In this document: positions 26,723-36,037 of the stretch, one piece after another
Layout of the letters: every line of letters begins with the position of its first letter
How positions within the stretch are numbered: position 1 is the stretch's first letter
Assembly: GCF_003268775.1 (NCBI RefSeq)
Contig: NZ_QLSU01000038.1
Coordinates: 24,072-88,071 of the forward strand
DNA from: Paraburkholderia unamae
Lineage (GTDB): Bacteria; Pseudomonadota; Gammaproteobacteria; Burkholderiales; Burkholderiaceae
Reading direction: 5' to 3'
Length of the DNA stretch: 64,000 nt
Position numbers and translations under genes: made by a program
The notes under the pieces: model-generated
Database searches by the model: none
Told to the model about the DNA's origin: nothing
What the model saw: the letters and a program-made list of their open reading frames with translations, nothing else

Positions 26723-27919
26723 ATGTACCGACGATTTCATTACGTGTTAGCCGGTGTCACGCTCGCAACCTGCCTCGGCCTTGGCGCATGCGATAAAGCA
26801 AAAGCGCCCGAAACCGCCTTGCCCGTGGCCAACGTCGATGTCATGGCCGTCGCGCTGCGCGAGGTGCCCGTGGTCTTCGACTATGTCGGCCAGACAGAGA
26901 GTTCGCAGCAAGTCGAAATCCGCTCGCGTGTGAGCGGATTCCTCGAAAAGCGCGTCTACCAGGAAGGCACGATGGTGCGTCAGGGCGACGTGATGTTCGT
27001 GATGGACCGCAAGCCGTTCCAGGCGGCGCTCGACGCCGCGCAGGCCGAATACGCGCAGCAAAAGGCGCGCCTCGACACGGCGCGCGCCAACCTCGCTCGC
27101 GTGCGGCCGCTCGCCGCGAAAAACGCATTGAGCCAGAAGGATCTCGACGACTCGACCGGCCAGGAGCAGGCCGCCGCCGCCGCGCTCGAACAGGCGCGCG
27201 CGAACGTCACGAGCGCGAAGCTCAACCTCGGCTACACCACCATCACCGCGCCCGTCACCGGCCTGTCCAGCTTCGCGAAGAAGCAGGACGGCTCCTATAT
27301 CGACGCCACCAACAGCCTGCTCACCTACGTGGCAAAGCTCGACCCCATGTGGGTCAACTTCTCGCTCTCGGAAAACGAGATGCTCAACGTGCGCACGCAA
27401 ACGGGCAACGGCACGCTCAAGCTGCCCCCGCTCGGCCAACTGGAGGTGGAGCTCGTGCTCGCCGACGGCAGCGTGTATCCGCAGCGCGGCCATATTTCGT
27501 TTACCGACGCCTCGCTGAGCCAGCAAACCGGCACCTACCTGATTCGCGCGGTGGTGACGAATGCCACCGGGTCGCTGCGTCCGGGCGAGTTCGTGCGCGT
27601 GAAGCTCATTGGCGCGGTGCGCCCGAACGCGATCGCGGTGCCGCAGAACGCCGTGCAGCAAGGACCGCGTGGCCCCTTCGTATGGACCGTGGACAAGGAC
27701 GGCCGGGCGCAGCAACGCTCCGTGGAAACGGGCCAGTGGAACGGCAACGCGTGGGTGATCGAATCGGGCCTGAACGCGGGCGACCACGTGATCGTCGACA
27801 ACACGCTACGGCTCATGACCGGCGCGCCGGTGAAGGAGCATGTCGTGCCCGCACCCGCGGCGAACGTGGAAGCCGGCGCGGCAAGCGCGGTATCCGGCGC
27901 GCGCGCGGCGGGAGGCTGA
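26723..27919 (+). CDS. RND efflux periplasmic adaptor (membrane fusion lipoprotein)
   Basis: 398 aa from ATG 26723. Lipoprotein signal MYRRFHYVLAGVTLATCLGLGAC with lipobox LGAC anchors it to the inner membrane. Barrel-sandwich/lipoyl halves (VEIRSRVSGFLEKRVYQEG and LGYTTITAPVTGLSS) flank an alpha-helical hairpin (about residues 95-165), then beta-barrel and membrane-proximal domains. It bridges the RND pump and the outer-membrane channel. The RND permease gene starts 3 bp downstream, so this is the first gene of a tight three-gene operon. Confidence 0.93.
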   Translation: MYRRFHYVLAGVTLATCLGLGACDKAKAPETALPVANVDVMAVALREVPVVFDYVGQTESSQQVEIRSRVSGFLEKRVYQEGTMVRQGDVMFVMDRKPFQAALDAAQAEYAQQKARLDTARANLARVRPLAAKNALSQKDLDDSTGQEQAAAAALEQARANVTSAKLNLGYTTITAPVTGLSSFAKKQDGSYIDATNSLLTYVAKLDPMWVNFSLSENEMLNVRTQTGNGTLKLPPLGQLEVELVLADGSVYPQRGHISFTDASLSQQTGTYLIRAVVTNATGSLRPGEFVRVKLIGAVRPNAIAVPQNAVQQGPRGPFVWTVDKDGRAQQRSVETGQWNGNAWVIESGLNAGDHVIVDNTLRLMTGAPVKEHVVPAPAANVEAGAASAVSGARAAGG

Positions 27920-27922
27920 GCG

Positions 27923-30900
27923 ATGAAGTTTTCTCACTTCTTCATCGACCGGCCGATCTTCGCCTCGGTCATCTCGATCATCCTCGTGGTCGCCGGTCTC
28001 GTGGCGATGTTCAATCTGCCAATCGCGCAGTTCCCCGATATCTCGCCGCCGCAGATCACCGTCAGCACGACCTATCCCGGCGCGAACGCCGACGTCGTCG
28101 CGCAGAACGTGGCCGCGCCCATCGAAGAACAGGTCAACGGCGCGGACCACATGATGTACATGAACTCGTCGAGTTCCTCGACGGGCGACATGACGCTCAC
28201 CGCCTATTTCGACATCGGCACCGACCCGTCGCTCGCGCAGGTGGACGTGCAGAACCGCGTGAACCTGGCGCTGCCGAGCCTGCCCGAAGCGGTGAAATCG
28301 CAGGGCGTGTCGGTGCAGCAGCGCTCGTCGGCGTTCATGATGGTGATCGCGATTTATTCCCCCACCAATGCCTACAACCAGGCCTATGTGGCGAACTACG
28401 CGAACGTGTACGTGCTCGACGCGCTCAAGCGCATTCCCGGCGCCAACCAGTCAGCGATTCTCGGCTCGGCCGATTACGCCATGCGCATCTGGCTCAAGCC
28501 CGACCGCATGGCGAAGCTCGGCATCACCGTGGACGACGTGCAGCACGCGATCAACGCGCAGAACCAGCAGTTCTCGGGAGGGCGCCTGGGCCAGGCGCCG
28601 ACCAACGGGCCCGTGAACCAGACCTTCCCGGTTGCGACGAAGGGGCACCTCACCGAGCCCGCCGAGTTCGACAACATCATCCTGCGCGCGGGCACGGCCG
28701 ACGACGCCTCGCTCGTGCGCCTGAAGGACGTCGGCCACGCGGAGCTGGGCGCGAAGGACTACACGCTGCGCGGGCGCTACAACGGCAGGACGGCGACGCT
28801 GATCGCGGTGTATCAGCAGCCGGGCGCGAACGCGCTGCAAGTGGCCAAGCAGGTGAAACAGACGCTCGAGTCGCTGAACAAGAGTTTCCCGCCGGGCCTC
28901 AAGTACGAAGTCGCGCTCGACACCACGGAGTTCGTGAACGAGTCGATCATGGAAGTTGTGAAGACGCTGCGCGACGCGCTGATCCTCGTGATCATCGTCG
29001 TCTTTGTCTTCCTGCAAAGCTTCCGCGCCACGCTCGTGCCGATTCTCGCCGTGCCCGTGTCGATCATCGGCGCGTTCATCGGCATGACCGCATTCGGCTT
29101 CTCGATCAACATGCTCACGCTGTTCGGCATGGTGCTTGCCATCGGCATCGTGGTGGACGACGCGATCGTCGTGCTCGAGAACGTCGAGCGCAACATGACC
29201 GAGTTCAAGCTGCCGCCCAAAGAGGCCGCCAAGCGCGCCATGGACGAGGTGAGCGGGCCGGTCGTCGCCATCGTGCTCGTGCTGCTCGCGGTGTTCATCC
29301 CGGTGGCGTTTCTTTCCGGCATCACGGGGCAGCTTTACAAGCAGTTCGCCGTGACCATCGCGGTTTCGGTGGTGCTCTCGGGTCTCGTCGCGCTCACGCT
29401 TTCGCCCCCGCTTGCGGCCATCCTGCTCAAACCCGGCGAGCAGAAAAAGAACCGCTTTTTCCGCTGGTTCAACGAAAAGTTCGAACGACTCACCGAAGGC
29501 TACGCAAGCTGGGTGCAAACGGCGATACGGCGCGTCGCGCTCTCCATCGGCCTGATTGCCGTGATGCTCGTCGCCACGGGCGGCCTCTTCAAGCATATTC
29601 CTTCGTCGTTCCTGCCCGTGGAGGATCAGGGCTATCTGCTCGGCGCGGTCGTGCTGCCCGATGCAGCGAGTCTGGACCGCACCGGCGATCTTTCGAAGAA
29701 GGCGGAGGACTGGTTCGCGAAGCAGCCGGCCGTGAGTTCGGTGGCCGCGCCGATTGGCTACAGCCTGATCGACTCGCAGTACAAGGCCAATGCCGGCACG
29801 CTCTTCATCGCGCTCAAGAGCTTCAAGGACCGCGGCGAGAACGGCAGCGCGCAAGACTTGATCCGCGCGGCCAACAAGGCCTTCTCGGGCTTCAAGGAAG
29901 GCGTGATCGTGCCGCTGAACCCGCCGTCGATTCCGGGCCTCGGCACCACGGGCGGCTTCGAATTCTGGCTGCAAAGCACGGGCGACGGCAATTATCAGCA
30001 ACTCGAAGACAAGGTCCACGAATTCATCGCCAAGGCGCGCCAGAACCCGGTGCTGCGCGGCGTGAACTCCACCATCAACGCGCGCTCGCGCCAGATGCTC
30101 GTGGAAGTGGACCGCGAGCGCGCGGAATCGCTCGGCGTGGCGGTGCAGGACGTGTACTCCGCACTCCAGACGATGTTCGGTTCCTCGTACGTGAGCCAGT
30201 TTCCGAAGGGCAGCCGCCTCTTTCAGGTGATCGTGCAGGCGGAGCCGCAGTACCGCACGAACCCCGACGACCTTCAGCAGCTCTACGTTCGCAACCGCAG
30301 CGGCGACATGGTGCCGATCAAGGCCGTGACGACCTTCCGCTTCGTGCCCGGCTCCGACATCGTGACCCGCTTCAACAACTTCCCGGCGGCGAAGATCATC
30401 GGCGATGCGGCGCCGGGCCACAGCTCGGGCGAGGCGATCGCGGCGATGGAGCAGATCGCGAAGGAAACGCTCGGCGAAGGCTACAGCTATTCGTGGGGCG
30501 GCCAGTCCTACGAGGAGAAGAAGGCGGGATCAACGGCGGGCCTCGTGTTCGGCTTCGCGTTGCTCATGGTGTTCCTGATTCTCGCGGCGCAGTACGAGAA
30601 GTGGTCGCTGCCGATCGGCGTGCTGCTGGCCGTGCCGTTCGCGCTCTTCGGCGCGCTGGTAGGCCTCTTGCTGCGCGGCATGGAAGACGACGTGTACTTC
30701 CAGATCGGCCTGACCGTGCTGATCGCGCTTGCGGCGAAGAACGCCATTCTGATCTTCGAGTTCGCCGTGGAAATGCGCGAGAAGGAGAACATGTCGCCGT
30801 ATGAGGCGGCGCTGCATGCCGCGAAGTTGCGTCTGCGGCCGATCATCATGACCTCGCTCGCGTTCATCCTGGGTTGCGTGCCGCTTGCCGTCGCTACCGG

Positions 30901-31063
30901 CGCTTCGGCCGCGAGCCGCCGCTCGCTCGGCACGGGGGTGGTGTTCGGCATGCTCGGCGCCACGCTGATCGCGCTCTTCTTTATCCCCATGTTCTTCTGG
31001 GGCCTCGAAACGCTTTCGGCGCGCAGACAGGCGAAAGCCGCGACGCCTTCAAAGGAGGGCTAA
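27923..31063 (+). CDS. RND multidrug efflux permease, HAE1 family (AcrB/MexB-like)
   Basis: 1046 aa, standard length. It begins MKFSHFFIDRPIFASVISIILVVAGLVAM. The proton-relay aspartates in TM4 are present (AIGIVVDDAIVVLENVERN), as are the two large periplasmic loops and the second TM bundle. The trimeric pump exports amphiphilic compounds using the proton gradient. Adaptor gene 3 bp upstream, outer-membrane factor gene 3 bp downstream. Substrate range is not deducible. Confidence 0.95.
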   Translation: MKFSHFFIDRPIFASVISIILVVAGLVAMFNLPIAQFPDISPPQITVSTTYPGANADVVAQNVAAPIEEQVNGADHMMYMNSSSSSTGDMTLTAYFDIGTDPSLAQVDVQNRVNLALPSLPEAVKSQGVSVQQRSSAFMMVIAIYSPTNAYNQAYVANYANVYVLDALKRIPGANQSAILGSADYAMRIWLKPDRMAKLGITVDDVQHAINAQNQQFSGGRLGQAPTNGPVNQTFPVATKGHLTEPAEFDNIILRAGTADDASLVRLKDVGHAELGAKDYTLRGRYNGRTATLIAVYQQPGANALQVAKQVKQTLESLNKSFPPGLKYEVALDTTEFVNESIMEVVKTLRDALILVIIVVFVFLQSFRATLVPILAVPVSIIGAFIGMTAFGFSINMLTLFGMVLAIGIVVDDAIVVLENVERNMTEFKLPPKEAAKRAMDEVSGPVVAIVLVLLAVFIPVAFLSGITGQLYKQFAVTIAVSVVLSGLVALTLSPPLAAILLKPGEQKKNRFFRWFNEKFERLTEGYASWVQTAIRRVALSIGLIAVMLVATGGLFKHIPSSFLPVEDQGYLLGAVVLPDAASLDRTGDLSKKAEDWFAKQPAVSSVAAPIGYSLIDSQYKANAGTLFIALKSFKDRGENGSAQDLIRAANKAFSGFKEGVIVPLNPPSIPGLGTTGGFEFWLQSTGDGNYQQLEDKVHEFIAKARQNPVLRGVNSTINARSRQMLVEVDRERAESLGVAVQDVYSALQTMFGSSYVSQFPKGSRLFQVIVQAEPQYRTNPDDLQQLYVRNRSGDMVPIKAVTTFRFVPGSDIVTRFNNFPAAKIIGDAAPGHSSGEAIAAMEQIAKETLGEGYSYSWGGQSYEEKKAGSTAGLVFGFALLMVFLILAAQYEKWSLPIGVLLAVPFALFGALVGLLLRGMEDDVYFQIGLTVLIALAAKNAILIFEFAVEMREKENMSPYEAALHAAKLRLRPIIMTSLAFILGCVPLAVATGASAASRRSLGTGVVFGMLGATLIALFFIPMFFWGLETLSARRQAKAATPSKEG

Positions 31064-31066
31064 GCG

Positions 31067-32506
31067 ATGAACACACGCTTGCATTGCACGCTGCGTCCTC
31101 TCGCGCTGCTCGTCGCGACGGCATGCCTTGGCGCCTGCGCGGTCGGGCCCGACTACCGGCGCCCGGCGGTCGAAACGCCTTCGTCGTACCGCTACGCCTC
31201 GCCGCAGGCCGAGGCGGTGGACGCCTCGCTGAACTGGTGGGCGCAGTTCGACGATCCAGTGCTCAACGACCTCATCGAGAAGGCAATTGCGCAGAACAAG
31301 GATCTCGCCATCGCGGCCGCGCGCGTCGAGGAGTTCTACGGGCGCTACGTCGTGACGCGCACGGGCCTCTTCCCACAAATCAGCGCGAATTTCGATCCGT
31401 CACGCGGGCACGTCACCCCCTATGCCGGCTTGCCTTCCGTGACCTCGAACCAGTTCCAGCTCAACGGCATGGTCTCCTGGGAGCTCGATCTGTTCGGGCG
31501 GCTACGGCGCATGACCGAAGCCGCGCGCGCCGAGTATCTCGGCACGCAAGCCGCGCAGCAGGCGACGCGCATCGCCATCATCGCGAACGTGGCGACGTCT
31601 TACCTGCAACTACGCGACTACGACAACCAGTTGCAGATCGCGCAGGCGACGCTCGCAAGCCGCAAGGGCGCGCTGGGCCTGTTCGAGGAGCGCTTCGCCG
31701 GTGGCGTCGTGTCGAAGGTTCAACTGAGCCAGGCACGTTCGGAGTACGAATCGGCGCAGGCCACGGTGTATTCGATCCAGCAGCAGATCGCGCAACAGGA
31801 GGATGCGCTTTCGCTGCTGCTCGGCCAGAATCCGGGGCCGATCGCGCGCGGCAAGACGATTTCCGAACTGAGCGCGCCGGCCATTCCGGCAGGCTTGCCT
31901 TCCGCGCTGCTGGAGCGCCGGCCCGACGTGCTTCAGGCCGAGCAAACACTGATCGCCGCCAATGCATCGATTGGCGCGGCGCGCGCGCAGTATTTCCCCG
32001 ATATCTCGCTCACGGGCATGTTTGGCGCGGCGAGCACGGCGCTTTCCGGACTGTGGCTGGGGCCTGCGCGCGTGTGGCAGTTCGCCGGCGCGCTCACGCA
32101 ACCCATCTTCAAGGGCGGCGCGATTGCCGGTTCGGTGCATCAAGCCGAGGCGGTGCAGCAGGAAGTGCTGCTCAACTACCAGAAGACGATCCAGCAGGCG
32201 TTCGCCGATGTCGAAAACGCCCTCGTGGGCGCGGCACGCACGCGCGACCAGCTCGACGCAACCACGCGCCAGGTGCGAGCGCTCGCGGAATATGCGTCGC
32301 TCGCGCGGGACCTTTACGAGGGCGGCTACACGAGCTATCTGGAAGTGCTCGACGCCGAACGCAGCCTCTTCACCGCGCAGTTGCAGCAATCGGCGCTCCA
32401 GGATCAGGAACTCGCGGAGATCGTGAACCTGTACAAGGCGCTGGGGTATGGCTGGACGCCGCCCGCCTCCGCGGCGGCCAACGGCGGCGGCGCGAAACCG
32501 TCGTAG
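31067..32506 (+). CDS. Outer-membrane efflux lipoprotein (OprM/NodT family)
   Basis: 479 aa. Lipobox LGACAVGPDYRRP. Two outer_efflux_protein repeats, each with long coiled-coil helices (for example QATRIAIIANVATSYLQLRDYDNQL and QQAFADVENALVGAARTRDQLD, read in part). It forms the TolC-like outer-membrane/periplasmic tunnel for the preceding RND pump. Last gene of the operon; two hairpins follow in the convergent gap with ugpB. Confidence 0.94.
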   Translation: MNTRLHCTLRPLALLVATACLGACAVGPDYRRPAVETPSSYRYASPQAEAVDASLNWWAQFDDPVLNDLIEKAIAQNKDLAIAAARVEEFYGRYVVTRTGLFPQISANFDPSRGHVTPYAGLPSVTSNQFQLNGMVSWELDLFGRLRRMTEAARAEYLGTQAAQQATRIAIIANVATSYLQLRDYDNQLQIAQATLASRKGALGLFEERFAGGVVSKVQLSQARSEYESAQATVYSIQQQIAQQEDALSLLLGQNPGPIARGKTISELSAPAIPAGLPSALLERRPDVLQAEQTLIAANASIGAARAQYFPDISLTGMFGAASTALSGLWLGPARVWQFAGALTQPIFKGGAIAGSVHQAEAVQQEVLLNYQKTIQQAFADVENALVGAARTRDQLDATTRQVRALAEYASLARDLYEGGYTSYLEVLDAERSLFTAQLQQSALQDQELAEIVNLYKALGYGWTPPASAAANGGGAKPS

Positions 32507-32553
32507 TCCTCACCGCGTATTGGCGCGACACACCCGGGGCGCGCCAAAAAGCA

Positions 32554-32614
32554 CAGCGCCCCAAGGACCGGACCAAGGTCTTTGGGGCGCTGCCCGATGC
32601 CTCGCGAGGCATCG
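32554..32614. terminator. Two hairpins in the convergent gap (RND operon / ugpB)
   Basis: Hairpin 1 (32554-32592) pairs CAGCGCCCCAA with TTGGGGCGCTG plus inner GGACC/GGTC pairs. Hairpin 2 (32597-32614) is the perfect palindrome GATGCCTCGCGAGGCATC. Both sit between convergent stops (32506 and 32654), so they may act as bidirectional terminators, although no T-run follows directly. Confidence 0.5.
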
Positions 32615-32653
32615 CTTCACTTCACTCTATTTTGTTGCGGGCGCGAGCGAGCG

Positions 32654-34000
32654 TTATTGCGCCGCCTGCTGCTCGAAGCGCCTGAGCAGCTCATTGCCGC
32701 GCGAATTGGCCGAATCGAGCGCCTGCTGCGGCGTCTTGCTGCCCGTCCACACCTGTTCGAGTTCTTCGTCCACGATCGTGCGGATCTGCGGCATGTTGCC
32801 AAGACGCAGACCCTTGGTCCACGGCAGCGGCGGCTTGTTGAGCATCTGCTTCGTGGCCGTATCGGCACCGGGGTGCGACGAGTAGAAGCCCTGTTGCTGC
32901 GTGAGTTCGTACGCGGCTTTCGTGACAGGCAGATAGCCCGTGTCCTGGTGCCACTTCGCCGCAACGGCCGGCGAACTCAAATACGCGAGGAACTTTGCCA
33001 CGCCCTTATAAACCTCGGGATTCTTGCCGCCCAGCACCCACAGACTCGCGCCGCCGATGATCGCGTTCTGCGGCGCGCCCTTCACGCTCGGGTCGTACGG
33101 CATCATGCCGGTGCCGAACTTGAACTTCGCGTATTGCTGCACGTTGGCGAGCGCCCCCGACGAGCCCATCATGATGCCGCAGTCGCCGCTATAGAACTTC
33201 GCGGTGGCTTCGTCCTTGCGGCCCACGTAGGTGAAGGTGCCCTGCTTCGCCATGTTCTGGAGGAAGGCGATATGGGCCACCTGCAACGGCTTGTTGATTT
33301 CCAGTTGCGCGTCGAGACCGTCGAAGCCGTTGTTGCGCGTTGCGATGGGCGCGCCATGCCACGCGCTGTAATTTTCGATCTGGATCCAGCCCTGCCAGCC
33401 CGTGGTGAAACCGCAGCTCATGCCCGAAGCCTTGAGCTTCGCGGCGGCTTCGGCGACTTCGGGCCAGGTCTTCGGCGGCGCGTCGGGCAGACCGGCCTTC
33501 TTGAAGGCGTCGCGATTGAAATAGAGCACCGGCGTCGAGCTGTTGAACGGCATCGAAACGAGGTGACCCGTTTTCGCGTCGCTGTAATAGCTCGCGATGG
33601 TCGGCACGAACGCCTTTTCGTCGAGCGGTACGCCCGCGGTCTTCATCACGTCGGAGACCGGCAGCACGGCCTTCTTCGCGTTCATCATCGTGGCGGTGCC
33701 GACTTCGTACACCTGGAGGATGGCGGGTGCGTCGCCGCTGCGATACGCCGCGATGCCCGCGGCGAGCGTCTGGTCATAGGTGCCCTTGAACACGGGCACG
33801 ATCTTGTATTCGCTCTGCGAGGCGTTGAACTGCTGGGCGATCGCGTTCACGCGCTCGCCCAGCTCGGACTCCATGGCGTGCCAGAACTGGATCTCGGTCG
33901 CGGCGTGCGCGGCCTGTGCGCCGCCCGCGAGCAGCAGCGCGGCCATCAGCGTACGCAGTCGGCCGCGCGAGCCCGCGCGTTGTATCTCGTGCTTTTTCAT
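32654..34000 (-). CDS. ugpB: sn-glycerol-3-phosphate ABC transporter substrate-binding protein
   Basis: 448 aa periplasmic binding protein (family 1). Signal peptide up to AAHA, mature ATEIQFWHAMESELGERVNAIAQQFN. Typical UgpB segments follow (VYEVGTATMMNAKKAVLPVSDVM, GWQGWIQIENYSAWHGAPIATRNNGF, GGASLWVLGGKNPEVYKGVAKFL; read in part). It binds glycerol-3-phosphate or glycerophosphodiesters. The UgpA, UgpE and UgpC genes are not adjacent in this window, so it is an orphan here and needs transporter parts encoded elsewhere. Confidence 0.9.
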   Translation of the reverse strand: MKKHEIQRAGSRGRLRTLMAALLLAGGAQAAHAATEIQFWHAMESELGERVNAIAQQFNASQSEYKIVPVFKGTYDQTLAAGIAAYRSGDAPAILQVYEVGTATMMNAKKAVLPVSDVMKTAGVPLDEKAFVPTIASYYSDAKTGHLVSMPFNSSTPVLYFNRDAFKKAGLPDAPPKTWPEVAEAAAKLKASGMSCGFTTGWQGWIQIENYSAWHGAPIATRNNGFDGLDAQLEINKPLQVAHIAFLQNMAKQGTFTYVGRKDEATAKFYSGDCGIMMGSSGALANVQQYAKFKFGTGMMPYDPSVKGAPQNAIIGGASLWVLGGKNPEVYKGVAKFLAYLSSPAVAAKWHQDTGYLPVTKAAYELTQQQGFYSSHPGADTATKQMLNKPPLPWTKGLRLGNMPQIRTIVDEELEQVWTGSKTPQQALDSANSRGNELLRRFEQQAAQ

Positions 34001-34322
34001 CTGGGTCTCTTCCTGTTATTGATCGTTGTCCCGGCTGGAGCGAGCGCCGGGACTTTGGTTCAGGACTTCGATTCTTCGATTGTCGACTTCGATACACCGG
34101 GCCGGCCGCCGCCCGTCGCACATGGCGTGCGGCGGCCTGCGCCCAAGGCAGGGCAAGAGTAGCACAGCGTCTGGGACAGCCGTGTGATGGGCTGCGGGGG
34201 CGGGGGAGCGGCGCGTGGCTTGTCAGAACTGGGCGGTGGCCTGCACGCCGACTGTGACGCGGGATGTGGGAAAAGAGTCGGCTGACATGCGATCCAACGG
34301 GTGAAACAAGGCGCGCCGTTCG
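34001..34322. other. Upstream region of ugpB, no gene seen
   Basis: 322 bp. Three copies of CTTCGAT occur at 34066-34072, 34074-34080 and 34087-34093, 65-95 bp upstream of ugpB. They do not resemble the E. coli PhoB box closely. A GC-rich imperfect hairpin follows around 34103-34135. The remainder shows no gene. Confidence 0.3.
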
Positions 34323-34727
34323 TCACTCGCCCGCGGCGGCGTGACAGCAAATGCAAAGCTTGTTGCCTTCGGGGTCGCGGAAATACGCACCGTAGTAATC
34401 CGGATGATAGTGCGCGCGCAAAGCCGGCGCGCCTTCGCTCGTGCCGCCGTGCGCGAGCGCAGCGGCGTAAGCGGCATCGACTACGGCACGCGAAGGCGCA
34501 AGCAGTGCCGTCATCTGCCCGTTGCCGGGCTGCGCGGGGTTGCCGTCGTACGGGCGGCCCACCAGAAAGAGCGGGCGCGGCACGCCGGGCTCCATCCAGC
34601 CCGCCCAGGGATACTCGGGCTCGCGAAACTTGAGCGCGAAGCCAAGCTCTTGCATCACGGCGCCGTAAAACGCAAAGGCGCGGTCGAAGTCGTTCACGCC
34701 CATGTACACATGCGAGATCATCGCCAT
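34323..34727 (-). CDS. VOC family (glyoxalase/bleomycin-resistance fold) protein
   Basis: 134 aa, one complete vicinal-oxygen-chelate module of paired beta-alpha-beta-beta-beta units. HVYMGVNDFDRAFAFYGAVMQELGF and YGAYFRDPEGNKLCICCH contain the usual metal-ligand positions (His6 and a C-terminal acidic/His region). The function of such stand-alone VOC proteins ranges from isomerases to resistance proteins and cannot be specified. It lies 30 bp downstream of a SAM methyltransferase gene, probably cotranscribed. Confidence 0.85.
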   Translation of the reverse strand: MAMISHVYMGVNDFDRAFAFYGAVMQELGFALKFREPEYPWAGWMEPGVPRPLFLVGRPYDGNPAQPGNGQMTALLAPSRAVVDAAYAAALAHGGTSEGAPALRAHYHPDYYGAYFRDPEGNKLCICCHAAAGE

Positions 34728-34757
34728 CCTCGTGTCCTCCTCGTAGCGTTCAGGTAA

Positions 34758-35435
34758 TCAACGTTGTGCGACGAACAGCACCGAAGCCGGCTTGCCGCTG
34801 CGCGGATCGAGCGGCTCGCGCATGGCGTGCAGCGTGAGACCGCTCGAAGCAATGAGCGCGATCCAGCTCTCCAGCGTGCGGAAGTACCACGGCGGCGCGT
34901 CGCGAAAGGCGCGGCTGAAGCCTGCCCACGAGCCGCTGCGCCAGCCGTTGGCATACGGTTGATCGCCGCAGGCAACGAGCGGATGCAGCGTTTGCACGAT
35001 GAGCACGCCCTGCGGTTCAAGCAGCGTGGGCACCGCGTGCAGCAGATCGTCCACGCAGGTCGCACCGATCAGCGAGAAGTTGCACACCACTGCATCGGCA
35101 CGGCAGTCGAGTTCGCCCCGCGCGATCTGTTCATAGGCGAGCAGGCGGCAATCGGCGAGCCCCGCCGCGCGCGCGGCCGTGACGAGTTCCGGCACCGCGT
35201 CCACGCCCGTCACCGCGACGCCCCGGCGCGCAAGCGCCAACGCAAGCCAGCCTTCTCCGCAACCCAGGTCGATCACGCTGCGCGGCGCGCGCGCAAGCAC
35301 GGCGTCGAGCACCGCACCGTCGGTCACGAGGCGGCGGCTCTCGATTTCGCCGCCTCGCACGGCGGCAATCCAGGGCGTTGCGTTGCGCTGCCACGATGCG
35401 AGGATCGCGGCGTCGGTGTACGTGTCACGGTTCAT
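34758..35435 (-). CDS. Class I SAM-dependent methyltransferase
   Basis: 225 aa. Motif I VIDLGCGEGWLALALARRG, motif II region GVDAVPELVTAARA, and a post-II AVVCNFSLIG strand are visible, giving a Rossmann-like methyltransferase. The C-terminal WYFRTLESWIALIASSGLTLHAM resembles small-molecule methyltransferases. Substrate unknown. Followed after 30 bp by a VOC protein gene on the same strand. Confidence 0.86.
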   Translation of the reverse strand: MNRDTYTDAAILASWQRNATPWIAAVRGGEIESRRLVTDGAVLDAVLARAPRSVIDLGCGEGWLALALARRGVAVTGVDAVPELVTAARAAGLADCRLLAYEQIARGELDCRADAVVCNFSLIGATCVDDLLHAVPTLLEPQGVLIVQTLHPLVACGDQPYANGWRSGSWAGFSRAFRDAPPWYFRTLESWIALIASSGLTLHAMREPLDPRSGKPASVLFVAQR

Positions 35436-35553
35436 GGGTCTCCTCGTGCGCGCCGTTCGCCACCGGCGCCATTCAGACGCCTATTATGCGCGCCGCGCGA
35501 GTCACGGCGCGGGCGTCGTGCCGTGACGCATCGGCTTTGACCCATAGGCCGCT

Positions 35554-35709
35554 TCACGAACCGAAGAACGGCACGCAATAGCCTGGAGGTCCGACGCAAT
35601 CGCCGGGGCCGTTGGGCTGTGGATGCAGGTTCGCACAACCGGATACGGCCGCCGCCGCCGCGACGCACAGCGCCGCGCGCAGCACATAGGAAACAAGGCG
35701 TGATTTCAT
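35554..35709 (-). CDS. Small lipoprotein, 51 aa
   Basis: Short gene read directly from the reverse strand: ATG at 35709, TGA at 35556-35554. The product starts MKSRLVSYVLRAALCV and has a lipobox AVSGC (lipidated C25). The mature 27 residues are Pro/Gly-rich with two further cysteines (C38 in GDCVG and C45 in GYCVPFFGS) that could form a disulfide. Strong signal-peptide architecture and GC-rich third positions support a real gene. No family recognised. It sits 76 bp downstream of a DUF4148 gene on the same strand. Confidence 0.7.
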   Translation of the reverse strand: MKSRLVSYVLRAALCVAAAAAVSGCANLHPQPNGPGDCVGPPGYCVPFFGS

Positions 35710-35785
35710 GAAAGGGATCGGTGGTTAGGCCGCGATGCGGGTTCCGTCACGACGCGCGGCCTGCCCCGGCGCAACGGATATCGAA

Positions 35786-36037
35786 TCAGTGATGCGCGTA
35801 TAGCGTGCGATCGAGCGTTTGCATCTGTCCGTCGCGCTCGGCCTGCACGAGTTCGTGGCGCACCTGTGCGCGCGTGATGGACGCGTTGCCCTGGCTGATC
35901 TGCGCGCTCTCCAGCTGTTGTGGCGCGCTCGCTTGTTGCACGCTTGCCGCCTGTGGGGCCGGTGCGCCCTGCGCGTGCGCAAGCGCCGATATCGACAACA
36001 TGATTGCGGCGCACGCGCCGCCCTTGAATAGGCTCAC
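35786..36037 (-). CDS. DUF4148-type small exported protein
   Basis: 83 aa from GTG 36037, preceded by GGAGAG. Signal peptide MSLFKGGACAAIMLSISALAHA, a Gln/Ala-rich linker, then the conserved end ITRAQVRHELVQAERDGQMQTLDRTLYAHH. Nearly the same C-terminus occurs in the protein at 51148 (VYHELVQAEQDGQLAYLNSTLYAH), so the two are paralogues. Predicted periplasmic; function unknown. Both genes share a 15-bp upstream motif (here 36173-36187). Confidence 0.8.
   Translation of the reverse strand: MSLFKGGACAAIMLSISALAHAQGAPAPQAASVQQASAPQQLESAQISQGNASITRAQVRHELVQAERDGQMQTLDRTLYAHH

Noticed and set aside
27349..30804. 1151-codon open frame on the same strand as the RND adaptor and permease genes
   Set aside because: It is the +1 shadow of two well-supported efflux genes in very GC-rich DNA; the translation is Arg/Ala/Gly-rich with no family resemblance.
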